A stretch of 34,671 nt of DNA. It comes from an uncultured Clostridium sp. GTDB taxonomy: Bacteria > Bacillota > Clostridia > TANB77 > CAG-508. The notes below the pieces were generated by a model. That model worked only from the letters and a program-made list of their open reading frames with translations. It made no database searches and was not told where the DNA came from. This document shows, piece by piece, positions 15,353 through 23,218 of the stretch (positions are counted from its first letter, which is position 1; each line of letters opens with the position of its first letter). A program made the position numbers and the translations under genes. Location of the stretch: assembly GCA_946495905.1 (NCBI GenBank), contig CAMMEP010000003.1:1-34671 (forward strand), given 5' to 3'.

Positions 15353-16582
15353 CTATGCAACATCTTTAATTTTTATATTTCTAACATGTTCAATCTTATC
15401 CCAACTTGTATCACGTTTGAATAAACATTTAAAGTTAATTAAAATCCAAGAGCCTAAAAATATTGGATAACATAGTAATCCTTTTAGCATTGGTCTTATT
15501 GGTTTTTTATCTAATATCATAATAAGCAATGCTGTAAAAATTGGGAAAAGGAATGTTGGTATTAAATATCTTAGACAGTTAATAATTAAATCAATAGAAG
15601 TCATACCATTTGCTGCATATATAATAAAATTCAATACTAATAATACTAGTGTTAACACAAACATTGGTATACTTCCTAATATATAAAGTAATCCATCAAA
15701 ATTCATCATAGTTTTGTGTTCTTTTACTGCAGATGCAAGTGGTTTTGTATACTCTGTCATACATTGTATATGACCTACTGTCCATCTTGTTCTTTGCTTC
15801 CAAGATTGTTTAAATCCAACTGGTTGTTCATCATAAACAATGGCATCTGTTGCCCACCCCAGTCTTTTTCCTGTTATTATTCTTTTTAATGAAAACTCAA
15901 TGTCTTCTGTTAATGTCTTTGTATTCCATCCTTCTGGTTTAATAACATCAAACTTGACCATAAAACCAGTACCATTGATTAATGGGGATAGTCCCAAATT
16001 ATATCTTGCCAAATGATAGAATCGGTTCATTGTCCAATAAAATAATGCATATCCTGCGGATACCCAACTATCGGTTGGATTTTTAATATCACGATATCCT
16101 TGCACTACTTCTTCCCCTTGGCAAAGCTTTTTATTCATTGCTTTTAAGAAATTTTTATCTACAATATTATCTGCATCAAAAATACAGAAAGCATCATAAT
16201 CTGCATCTTCTTCAATTTTTTTGTTTAAGAACCATTGCAAAGCATAACCTTTTGTTTTATGTTCTTCATCAAATCTTTCCATTACAATAGCACCATGTTC
16301 TCTTGCAATTTCTGCTGTACGATCAGTGCAGTTATCCGCAATAACGTATATATCATAAAAGTCTTTTGGATAGTCCTGATTTTTTAAACTTTCTATTAAA
16401 GCTTCTATTACATTTTCCTCATTATGAGCAGGCACAATAGCCATAAATTTATTTGTTTTCTCTTCTAAGATAGGTTTATCCTTTAATTTTACAAGTGAGC
16501 ATATACTTATAATTAATTGATACCCCCAAAATATTGTTAATAACCATACAAGTGCTTGCTGAATCATAAATAAATAATCCAT
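15353..16582 (-). CDS. Processive-type family 2 glycosyltransferase (membrane)
   Basis: 409 aa. An N-terminal membrane helix (about 9-31) precedes a GT2 domain with MAIVPAHNEENVIEALIESL, DNCTDRTAEIA, the DxD motif FDADN and the acceptor-site TED in TLTEDIEFS. The QxxRW-type motif KQRTRWTVGH is the mark of processive synthases such as cellulose and poly-N-acetylglucosamine synthases. Three C-terminal membrane helices follow (about 295-320, 335-357, 370-392). It probably polymerises or transfers a sugar to a cell-surface glycan; the sugar is not determined. AAGGAG is seven bases before the ATG. It is transcribed alone, with a strong terminator. Confidence 0.85.
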   Translation of the reverse strand: MDYLFMIQQALVWLLTIFWGYQLIISICSLVKLKDKPILEEKTNKFMAIVPAHNEENVIEALIESLKNQDYPKDFYDIYVIADNCTDRTAEIAREHGAIVMERFDEEHKTKGYALQWFLNKKIEEDADYDAFCIFDADNIVDKNFLKAMNKKLCQGEEVVQGYRDIKNPTDSWVSAGYALFYWTMNRFYHLARYNLGLSPLINGTGFMVKFDVIKPEGWNTKTLTEDIEFSLKRIITGKRLGWATDAIVYDEQPVGFKQSWKQRTRWTVGHIQCMTEYTKPLASAVKEHKTMMNFDGLLYILGSIPMFVLTLVLLVLNFIIYAANGMTSIDLIINCLRYLIPTFLFPIFTALLIMILDKKPIRPMLKGLLCYPIFLGSWILINFKCLFKRDTSWDKIEHVRNIKIKDVA

Positions 16583-16767
16583 TTTTTTCTCCTTTTAAAA
16601 TATCTTATATTCATATTATGCACTTTATCTATGTTTGTATTACTTTTTTATGTGTATATTTTCACACATTATATATTATACTATTTTATAACAAATTTTG
16701 CAACTTTTTTTTAAAATTTCGTAATTTAACCTCTTTATTACTATTTACGGTTATTTTGGGTTGAAGC

Positions 16768-16902
16768 AATGTATATTTTAAGTTTATGTTGAAGCGCTTA
16801 AGGTGGGGACCGACAAGCTTACAAAGTGTTTAACGAACTTTAGTGAGTTAATACACTTTGTGCGATGTTGGGGGCCGAAAACATAAAATTAAAATATACA
16901 TT
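16768..16902. ncRNA. Structured element, copy A (candidate RNA or palindromic mobile element)
   Basis: A 23-bp inverted repeat with one mismatch (AATGTATATTTTAAG... at 16768-16790 and 16880-16902) encloses an 89-nt core. The core contains GCTTAAGGTGGGGACCGAC, an inner hairpin ACAAAGTGT/ACACTTTGT, and CGATGTTGGGGGCCG. The core matches copy B at 21879-22031, but the inner helix there is ACAAACTGT/ACAGTTTGT, a compensatory change. It lies downstream of fmt and upstream of the glycosyltransferase. I do not recognise an RNA family; strand of action is unknown. Confidence 0.65.
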
Positions 16903-16930
16903 TTATAATAAGCTGTAAATTGTAAAGGAA

Positions 16931-17917
16931 CTAAGCAAATATGCTTCCTACTTCTATGCTATTTCCTCTTAAGAAATCATTTATGCTCATTTTTTTCGCA
17001 TTTTCCCCTTGTATTTCAAGGACTTTAATAATTCCATCTTTTGCTTTTATATACAATCCTTTTTTTGCATCTGAAAATAGGACCGTTCCTGGTTCTATAT
17101 TTGGCATTTTATATTCATACTCTATTAGTTCTGGATATTCTTGTTCTAGTTCTTTTTCTGATAGAACATCTACTTTCCAAAATTTTATTTTTTTATCATT
17201 TAAATAACTGAATGCTCCCATGATTGGATTTAAGCCTCTTACCAAGTTTTTAATTTCAGAAGCAGTTTTATTTTCCCAATCTATTTTTGACATATTTTTA
17301 TCTAGCATTGGTGCTAAGGTAAATTCTTCTGGTTGTTTTTCTCGTGGTGCTTCTCCTTTTTCAATTAATTGCAATGTTTCTACAAGCAAATTGCCACCTA
17401 TCACAGCAAGTCTATCCCATAGTTCTCCTGTTGTTTCATCTTTTCCTATTTCTACTTCTTCTTTTAAAATCATATCTCCTGTGTCCATTCCTTCATCCAT
17501 ATACATTGTTGTAATCCCAGTAGTTTTATCTCCATTTAGTACTGCCCATTGGATTGGCGCTGCTCCTCTATATTTAGGAAGTAAGGAAGCATGTACATTG
17601 ATGCAACCAAGTTTTGGAATCTCTAGCAATTCTTTTGGAAGAATTTTCCCATAAGCAACTACACATATTACATCAGGATTTATTTTCTTTATTTCTTCAA
17701 TAAATTCCACATTGTTTCTTACTTTTTGTGGCTGAAAAATAGTTAAATTCTTTTCTTCTGCAAATTGCTTTACAGGAGAAGGAATCATTTTCATTCCTCT
17801 TCCTTTTGGTTTGTCCATATTTGTTACAACCGCCTCTATCTTATAACCTGCTTCATACACTTTTTTCAGTGATTCTGCTGCAAAATCTGGTGTTCCCATA
17901 AAAACTATTCTAAGCAT
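16931..17917 (-). CDS. fmt: Methionyl-tRNA formyltransferase
   Basis: 328 aa, near the typical 310-330. It formylates initiator Met-tRNA using 10-formyltetrahydrofolate. Visible motifs are the N-terminal VFMGTPDFAAESL, the catalytic Asn-His-Asp region in GCINVHASLLPKYRGAAPIQ, and GITTMYMDEGMDTGDM. The C-terminal OB-like domain includes NPIMGAFSYL and ends in a DFLRG stretch. AAGGAGG lies eight bases before the ATG and close to the def stop (13-nt gap), so it is co-transcribed with def, whose product removes the formyl group that Fmt adds. Confidence 0.97.
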   Translation of the reverse strand: MLRIVFMGTPDFAAESLKKVYEAGYKIEAVVTNMDKPKGRGMKMIPSPVKQFAEEKNLTIFQPQKVRNNVEFIEEIKKINPDVICVVAYGKILPKELLEIPKLGCINVHASLLPKYRGAAPIQWAVLNGDKTTGITTMYMDEGMDTGDMILKEEVEIGKDETTGELWDRLAVIGGNLLVETLQLIEKGEAPREKQPEEFTLAPMLDKNMSKIDWENKTASEIKNLVRGLNPIMGAFSYLNDKKIKFWKVDVLSEKELEQEYPELIEYEYKMPNIEPGTVLFSDAKKGLYIKAKDGIIKVLEIQGENAKKMSINDFLRGNSIEVGSIFA

Positions 17918-17930
17918 TCTTATAGCCTCC

Positions 17931-18410
17931 TTAATCTTCTTTTGGCTCTACATATTCTAATGTGCCAGGTATCATATTATCCACAAATAAAATTCCGTCT
18001 AAATGATCTACTTCGTGGCATATTGCTTGTGCGAGCAATCCTTTTGCCTTAATTTTTATTTTTTCTCCATTCTCGTTTAAAGCCTCTGCCACAATTTCTT
18101 CTGGTCTTACCATTTTTGCATATTGATTTGGAAAACTTAAGCATCCTTCTTCTACTTCTTGTTTTCCTTTTTCTTTTATAATGACTGGGTTCACTAATTT
18201 TAAAGGCTCATTTCCATCATATAAATCGATTACAACAACTCTTTTTAAAATCCCCACTTGTGGAGCAGCAAGGCCCACTCCATTATATTTATGCATTGTC
18301 TCTAACATATCTTCTAATAGTTCTCTTATTTTGTCATCTACTACTTCAACTACTCTAGACTTCTTTCTTAAAATTTCGTCTCCGTTTTGTCTTATTTCTC
18401 TTATTGCCAC
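17931..18410 (-). CDS. def: Peptide deformylase
   Basis: 159 aa starting at a GTG at 18410 (VAIREIRQNGDEILRKKS). AAGGAGG stands eight bases upstream; the open frame continues to 18491 only because it reads into a REP-like repeat. All three family motifs are present: GVGLAAPQVG, EGCLSFP with the metal-binding Cys, and the metal-binding QAICHEVDHLDG (HExxH). The enzyme strips the formyl group from nascent proteins at the ribosome. It is part of the conserved priA-def-fmt order. Confidence 0.96.
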   Translation of the reverse strand: MAIREIRQNGDEILRKKSRVVEVVDDKIRELLEDMLETMHKYNGVGLAAPQVGILKRVVVIDLYDGNEPLKLVNPVIIKEKGKQEVEEGCLSFPNQYAKMVRPEEIVAEALNENGEKIKIKAKGLLAQAICHEVDHLDGILFVDNMIPGTLEYVEPKED

Positions 18411-18429
18411 CTTTCTTACCTCCTTCTTT

Positions 18430-18521
18430 CTAATTGGGGACAGGCTTTTTTGTCCGAATTTTCCTAATTGGGGACTGTCCCCTTTTAGCACCCTTTTAGG
18501 AAGGTCTGTCCCTATAACGAC
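18430..18521. repeat. REP-like repeat, copy 2 (GGGACAG family)
   Basis: It contains AATTGGGGACAGGC, the palindrome GGGGACTGTCCCC, and, read from the right on the minus strand, TGTCGTTATAGGGACAGACC, which equals the left end of copy 1 (1487-1553). The repeat overlaps the last codons of priA, supplying its TAG stop, and ends just before the def ribosome site. Confidence 0.75.
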
Positions 18522-20747
18522 ATAATTGCTATTCTTGTGCTTTTTTTCTTTAGTTTATAGTATTCTTCTATAACATCGTTCATTAAGTCTATGATTTCTT
18601 CTGAGAATTTACATTTTACTAAAATTCTCCATCGGTATTTATTTTTTATTTTGTCAATTGGTGCTGGAAGTGCTCTATATAGTATGATACCTATATTTTC
18701 TTTTATTACTCTATTTTTTAAATAGGCATGCATTTTTTCTGCCACTGAAATTACTTCTTTTTCATTTTCTGAAGTAAATCCAATTACTATTATATCGCAA
18801 AATGGTGGATATTTCAATTGTTTTCGTAAAGATATCTCGGTATGATAGAATAGACTATAATCTTGTTTTTTGGCACATTCAATACTAAAGTTGTCTGGAT
18901 TATAGGTCTGGATTATAACTCTTCCTTTGTCTTTTCCTCTTCCTGCTCTTCCTGCTACTTGTGTTAGTATTTGAAAAGTTCTTTCATTTGCTCTAAAGTC
19001 ATCTATATTTAAGCTTCCATCTGCTGCAATAACTCCAACCAGTGTTACATTGGGAAAATGGTGTCCCTTTACTACCATCTGTGTTCCAATTAAGATATCT
19101 ATATTGTCGTTTTTAAATGTTTCTAATATTTGTTCATGCGAGTTTTTCTTAGTTACTGTATCGATATCCATCCTTATGGTACTAGCTTCTGGGAATAGTT
19201 TATTAATTTCATATTCTAGTTTTTGTGTTCCTGTTCCAAAGTATCGTATTTGATTACTTCCACATTCTGGACATGTTGTTACTACTTTTTCTTCATATCC
19301 ACAATAATGGCATTTTAGTTTATTGGTATTAAAATGATACGTTAAGTTTATATTACAATTCTTACATTTTACAGTATAGCCACAATTTCTACACATCACA
19401 AAAGTTGAAAATCCTCTTCTGTTTAAGTATAAAATAGTTTGTTTTTTATCTTTCAAGTTTTTTTCTATTTCTTCATAAAGTCTAGTACTAATCATGGATT
19501 TATTTCCTTTTGCTAGTTCTTCTCTTAAGTCAATTATTTCGATGCTTGGCAATTCTGCTTCATTTGCTCTTTTAGTTAATTCTAAAAGCATTATTTCTTC
19601 TTTTTGTGCTTTATAATAGGTTTCTATGTCTGGTGTGGCACTCCCTAATACTAATGGTACATTAGCAGATTTACATCTGTATCTTGCTATTTCTTTTGCA
19701 TCATACCTTGGTGCCATTTCGGATTGATATGAACCATCGTGTTCTTCATCAATAATAACAATTCCTAAGTCTTGTACTGGTGCGAAAATAGCGGAACGTG
19801 CTCCGATAATTATTTTTGCTTTTCCCTCATTTATTTTATGCCATTGGTCATATCTTTCTCCTACCGATAATTTACTATGTAATACTGCAATTTGTTCTTT
19901 TCCAAACCTTGCAATAAATCGGTTTACCGTTTGTGGGGTTAGTGATATTTCTGGTACTAATAATATACTAGATTTGTGTTCTTTTAGTGTCTTTTCTATT
20001 AATTGTAAATACACTTCTGTCTTTCCGTGAACCGGTTACTCCAAATAATAAAAATTCTGAAAATAACATATCATCCATGGAATCGCAAATAGCATCAAAG
20101 GCTTTTTGTTGTTCATCAGTTAGTTGTAATTTTTCTGTTCTTTCTATCTCTTTATCTTCAAATGGGTCTCTTTCAATCTTTTTCTCTACTATTTCTAAAT
20201 ATCCATTTTTGCATAAGGTATTTACTACTGCTCTAGAACTATCTGCAAACATTTCAATATCAGATACTAAAGAATCACCATTTTGCATAATAAATCTTAG
20301 TGTTCTAATCTGCTTTTCTGATTTTAATTTTCCATTTTCAATGTCAAACTCAATTTCATCTTCGTCCTTTTTTAGAGTAATAAAATTCGCATTTTTTTCT
20401 TTCACTCTATTAGTATTTACTTTTGACGTAGTTCCTGGTGGCAACATAAGTTTTAGACAATCTGCAATATTACAAAAATACCTTCTTGCCATCCATTTTG
20501 CAAGTTCTATTCTACTTTCATCCAAATATTTTTCTTCTATTCTAGCTATTTCTTTTACTTCATATTCTGTACTTTCTTTTATATTTACAATAAAACCTTC
20601 TTCTAAAGATTTCATTCTTCCAAATGGTACTAATACTCTTGCTCCAATTAATTCGAGTTCTTTATTTTCATATTCTTCTGGTATTTTATAGTCAAATGTT
20701 TTATTTAGATTTTTTACATTACTTTGTATTATTACTTCTGCTATCAT
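18512..20747 (-). CDS. priA: Primosomal helicase PriA, with a +1 shift in the P-loop
   Basis: Two frames, 19968-20747 and 18512-20014, together give one PriA of about 744 aa, the normal length. The N-terminal DNA-binding part starts MIAEVIIQSNVKNLNKTFDY. The frame breaks inside the Walker A motif: FGVTGS then one extra C (plus-strand G at 20027), then GKTEVYLQLIEKT, restoring GVTGSGKTEVY. Further on are DEEHDGSYQSE (DEAH-type Walker B), GSATPDIE, LNRRGFSTFVMC and the zinc-binding cysteines (CRNCGYTVKCKNC, CHYCGYE, CPECG), then VAGRAGRG. PriA restarts collapsed replication forks. The gene ends in RIAIMSL; the usual short tail after RIxI is replaced by bases of the REP-like repeat. Whether the shift is an error, a mutation or recoding is open. 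Confidence 0.85.
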
Positions 20748-20802
20748 GCTTTCTCCTTTAATTTTTGCCTATAAGTATTTCGTTACTATTCATAGTTATT
20801 TG

Positions 20803-20826
20803 TCGTAGTAATGTATATTACTACGA
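20803..20826. promoter_or_regulatory. Perfect palindrome upstream of priA
   Basis: TCGTAGTAAT and ATTACTACGA form a 10-bp perfect inverted repeat with a GTAT loop, 55 bases before the priA ATG. It could be an operator or a transcript hairpin. No T-run follows. Confidence 0.4.
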
Positions 20827-20910
20827 TATATTAAAACAAGTTGTGACTTATAACAATATTTCTCTTATTATATCTTAAAAATAAAAAAAAAGCTAGCTAT
20901 TTTACCATAG

Positions 20911-20942
20911 AAAAAAATCCAGAAACGAATCTGGATTTTTTT
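20911..20942 (-). terminator. Intrinsic terminator after the 71-aa gene
   Basis: A 13-bp perfect stem (AAAAAAATCCAGA with its complement), with a six-base loop and T-runs on both sides, lies 30 bases past the stop at 20972. Confidence 0.85.
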
Positions 20943-20971
20943 CTGTGGTGGAGGGAGAGATGATTAAGATT

Positions 20972-21187
20972 CTAATCTATGTATATGTCAAATTTTGGTA
21001 TAACTTTCATGTCATACAAGTTTTTTTGACTTAAAAAATCCGATAAATTTTCGATTTCATAAATCTCTCTTCCTCCTGTGTAAAGTATCAACTTTACACC
21101 GTCATTCAGAAACTCCTTTGCTAACTCCATATCTTCTACCCGGTTATAGTAATCAAGGTCTTTTGGTTCAAGAGCAAGCATTCTCAT
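20972..21187 (-). CDS. 71-aa hypothetical protein
   Basis: A soluble 71-aa protein beginning MRMLALEPKDLDYYNRVEDM, with a hydrophobic strand VKLILYTGGREIY in the middle. AAGGAGGTG lies seven bases before the ATG. A consensus promoter (TTGACA, 17-nt spacer, TATAAT) lies upstream and a strong terminator downstream, so it is a free-standing transcription unit. It uses CGG for Arg (YNRVED), unlike the long native genes. It is divergent from the 127-aa gene, and the two form an island between gmk and priA. No family is recognised. Confidence 0.7.
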   Translation of the reverse strand: MRMLALEPKDLDYYNRVEDMELAKEFLNDGVKLILYTGGREIYEIENLSDFLSQKNLYDMKVIPKFDIYID

Positions 21188-21257
21188 TTCTGCACCTCCT
21201 TGGTTGTGTCCTTATTCAAGAACTTTTATGAAACATAAACTTATTGGTACAATATAT

Positions 21258-21286
21258 ATTATACCCTTTTATTTAATTTATGTCAA
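21258..21286 (-). promoter_or_regulatory. Consensus sigma-A promoter for the 71-aa gene
   Basis: TTGACA (complement at 21281-21286) and TATAAT (complement at 21258-21263) are both perfect and separated by exactly 17 bases, about 70 bases before the ATG at 21187. Confidence 0.85.
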
Positions 21287-21308
21287 TACCTTATGTTTGA
21301 TTTTGCAC

Positions 21309-21337
21309 TTGCTTTTTTTGTAAAATTATGTTAATAT
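21309..21337 (+). promoter_or_regulatory. Probable promoter for the 127-aa gene
   Basis: TTGCTT (21309-21314), a 17-base spacer and TAATAT (21332-21337) lie 76 bases before the ATG. A small CCCTTTAATAAGGG hairpin occurs between the promoter and the ribosome site. Confidence 0.5.
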
Positions 21338-21413
21338 ATATATGTAACTTGTTGTTTTATTATTATATAAAATCCCTTTAATAAGGGTAAAAAAGTTATA
21401 GGAGGCAAACATT

Positions 21414-21797
21414 ATGATGTCAACAGCAACAGCAGTAAAGGTAGCAGAAAACAATCTAGTAATCGGCGGAAAAAAGATCTTTGGTTATACGCCAATGATA
21501 CCGCAGCAGAAAAAGCTGGAAAAACTTTTGAAAAAAGGTAATTGTACCCCAAGCGATATCCGCAACGCATTGCGGATTAACATGGTAATTGTCATTAAAG
21601 ACAATTACATTGAGTTCTGGCGCATTGACGGCACAAACATGATTCGTTCAGATGCGGCAATGCCGAAGCTTGACGAGATTATGGCAATGGATATTTCTAG
21701 CGATGAAAAAGCTAGATATATTCAGGGTACAACGGGGCATTTAGCTCCAGTGTACATTGATCCTTTAGAATATACTATTCTATTTTCTAGATTTTAA
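21414..21797 (+). CDS. 127-aa hypothetical protein
   Basis: A soluble 127-aa protein starting MMSTATAVKVAENNLVIGGK. Notable stretches are KKLEKLLKKGNCTPSDIRNAL, MVIVIKDNYIEFWRIDGTN and a C-terminal PVYIDPLEYTILFSRF. AGGAGG precedes tandem ATG codons; the second ATG (21417) is an equally possible start. GC content is clearly above its neighbours, and Arg is encoded by CGG and CGC as well as AGA, which suggests recent acquisition. A terminator follows at 21813-21842. It lies divergent from the 71-aa gene and next to the structured element at 21879. No family is recognised. Confidence 0.7.
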   Translation: MMSTATAVKVAENNLVIGGKKIFGYTPMIPQQKKLEKLLKKGNCTPSDIRNALRINMVIVIKDNYIEFWRIDGTNMIRSDAAMPKLDEIMAMDISSDEKARYIQGTTGHLAPVYIDPLEYTILFSRF

Positions 21798-21812
21798 TCT
21801 GCAACCAATTTA

Positions 21813-21842
21813 AGAGGCAAATCCAGTTTTGGAATTGCCTCT
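21813..21842 (+). terminator. Intrinsic terminator after the 127-aa gene
   Basis: AGAGGCAA-A-TCCA pairs with TGGA-A-TTGCCTCT (one A:A mismatch) around a GTTT loop and is followed by CCTTCTTTGTTATT. Confidence 0.65.
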
Positions 21843-21878
21843 CCTTCTTTGTTATTACTCACAGTTGGTTTTAAAAAA

Positions 21879-22031
21879 TCGGAACAATGCCTTTTTTTAA
21901 TTTTATGTTGGAGTGCTTAAGGTGGGGACCGACAAGTTTACAAACTGTTAAACGATATGTAAATAGCGTTTATACAGTTTGTACGATGTTGGGGGCCGGA
22001 AACATAAAATTAAAAAAAGGCATTGTTCCGA
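21879..22031. ncRNA. Structured element, copy B (candidate RNA or palindromic mobile element)
   Basis: A 31-bp perfect inverted repeat (21879-21909 with 22001-22031, inner ends ATTTTATGTT/AACATAAAAT) encloses a 91-nt core. The core carries GCTTAAGGTGGGGACCGAC, an inner helix ACAAACTGT/ACAGTTTGT extended by AAACG/CGTTT, and CGATGTTGGGGGCCG. Copy A at 16768-16902 shares the core, but the outer half of the arms is completely different in sequence while still self-complementary. It lies in the convergent space between the 127-aa gene and gmk. No RNA family is recognised. Confidence 0.68.
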
Positions 22032-22086
22032 CAAAAAGTAACCGTGAATCGTACTCCTTCTTTATTGTATCGTAAAAATCTATTTT

Positions 22087-22662
22087 CTAAAATTCTGCTT
22101 CTTTTAGATTGTACTCATTTTTTATAATTTCCATAATGATATTTACTGTTTTTTCTAAGCTATTATTCTTTATTACATAATCATACATGCCTATTTTTGA
22201 TTCTTCATAATCAAATCTATTTAGACGCAATTGTATTTCTTTTAAGCTTGGCTTGTCTATTCTGTGTTCTAGTCTTTTTTGTAATTGTTCTTTTGGAACT
22301 CTTAAGAATATAGTTACTATTTTTACATCATCTTTTAGTATTTTTAGTAAATTTTCTACGCCATTTACTTCAATATCTTTTACAATTATTTTTCCATTTT
22401 CTATTTTTTCATTCATTAATTTTTTTGAGGTTCCATAATAATGCTCATGATGCACAGAATATTCATATAATTCGCCATCTTTTATCATTCTTTCAAATTC
22501 TTGTGTGTTTACAAAATTATATGTAACTCCTGGCACATCATTGGCTCTAGGAGCTCTATCTGTATAGGATGGTAAAGATTCTACATTTTCCATTTTTTCT
22601 ATTAATTGTTTTTTTATAGTATCTTTCCCTGCTCCTGATACTCCAGATAATAAAACTAACAT
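22087..22662 (-). CDS. gmk: Guanylate kinase
   Basis: 191 aa. It phosphorylates GMP to GDP with ATP. The P-loop is GVSGAGKDT near residues 7-15. The GMP-binding segment is SLPSYTDRAPRANDVPGVTYNFV, a variant of the family's TTRxPRxGExxGxxYxF pattern. Y and E residues in DGELYEYSVHHEHYYGTSK follow the family. The ATG lies inside the last codons of rpoZ (7-nt overlap), so the two are coupled. The departure from the strict TTRxPRxGE motif is worth noting, but length and order of motifs are normal. Confidence 0.88.
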   Translation of the reverse strand: MLVLLSGVSGAGKDTIKKQLIEKMENVESLPSYTDRAPRANDVPGVTYNFVNTQEFERMIKDGELYEYSVHHEHYYGTSKKLMNEKIENGKIIVKDIEVNGVENLLKILKDDVKIVTIFLRVPKEQLQKRLEHRIDKPSLKEIQLRLNRFDYEESKIGMYDYVIKNNSLEKTVNIIMEIIKNEYNLKEAEF

Positions 22663-22844
22663 ACCTTCACCTTACCTTCTGCTATTTCATTTGCAGCGAT
22701 AGTAACTGGTGATTCTTCATCTACATCTGTTAATTTTTCTGCTCCGTCTGCAATTTGTCTAGCTCTTTTTGCTGTAACAACTACTAATTCAAATCTGTTA
22801 TCTACTTTTGTTAATAATTCCTTTACGGTTGGTTTTACCATCAT
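22656..22844 (-). CDS. rpoZ: RNA polymerase omega subunit
   Basis: A 62-aa omega subunit, which assists assembly of RNA polymerase. It begins MMVKPTVKELLTKVDNRFEL and has VVVTAKRARQIADGA, the conserved helix of the family, then a short ESPVTIAANEIAEGKV C-terminus. AAGGGGG lies upstream of two tandem ATG codons; either may be used. It overlaps gmk by 7 nt. In Bacillus the order is gmk then rpoZ; here it is reversed. Confidence 0.92.
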   Translation of the reverse strand: MMVKPTVKELLTKVDNRFELVVVTAKRARQIADGAEKLTDVDEESPVTIAANEIAEGKVKVC

Positions 22845-22881
22845 TTTTAAATTCCCCCTTGAAAAATTTTATTTTATATTT

Positions 22882-23145
22882 TTAGTTATCCTCTTCAGAA
22901 GTTATTTCTTCTTCTTTTCCTAACCTTCCCGCTACTGTTTCTGGTTGGATGGACGAAAGCACTACATGTCCTGAGTCCATAATAATAACCGCTCTTGTTT
23001 TTCTTCCATAAGTAGCATCTATGGCTGTTCCTTCGTCTTTTGCCTCCTGCACAATTCTTTTAATTGGTGCAGATTCTGGGCTTACAATAGCTATAATTCT
23101 ATTTGCTGAAACAATATTTCCAAATCCTATATTTATTAATTGCAT
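22882..23145 (-). CDS. remA: RemA family DNA-binding regulator
   Basis: 87 aa from the ATG at 23145 (MQLINIGFGNIVSANRIIAI), the start matching other RemA proteins; four more codons are open upstream, but that ATG sits almost on top of the ribosome site. The diagnostic strand VSPESAPIKRIVQEAK and the YGRKTRAVIIMDSGHVVLSS block are both present. In Bacillus RemA activates extracellular-matrix genes; in Clostridia it is a conserved neighbour of gmk and rpoZ, as here. Target genes are not evident. Confidence 0.9.
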   Translation of the reverse strand: MQLINIGFGNIVSANRIIAIVSPESAPIKRIVQEAKDEGTAIDATYGRKTRAVIIMDSGHVVLSSIQPETVAGRLGKEEEITSEEDN

Positions 23146-23218
23146 AATTAATCTCATTCCTTCCTTAAGGCATACGTTTAAGTAAAATTATTTTACTTTA
23201 CCTCTAATTATTAATTTT

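Noticed and set aside
18411..18491. Longer def start at 18491
   Set aside because: The extension is translated from the REP-like repeat and has no ribosome site; GTG at 18410 has AAGGAGG at ideal spacing and matches the family N-terminus.
21887..22075. 62-aa plus-strand open frame
   Set aside because: It lies entirely within structured element B and its flanks, with no ribosome site and no protein-like composition.
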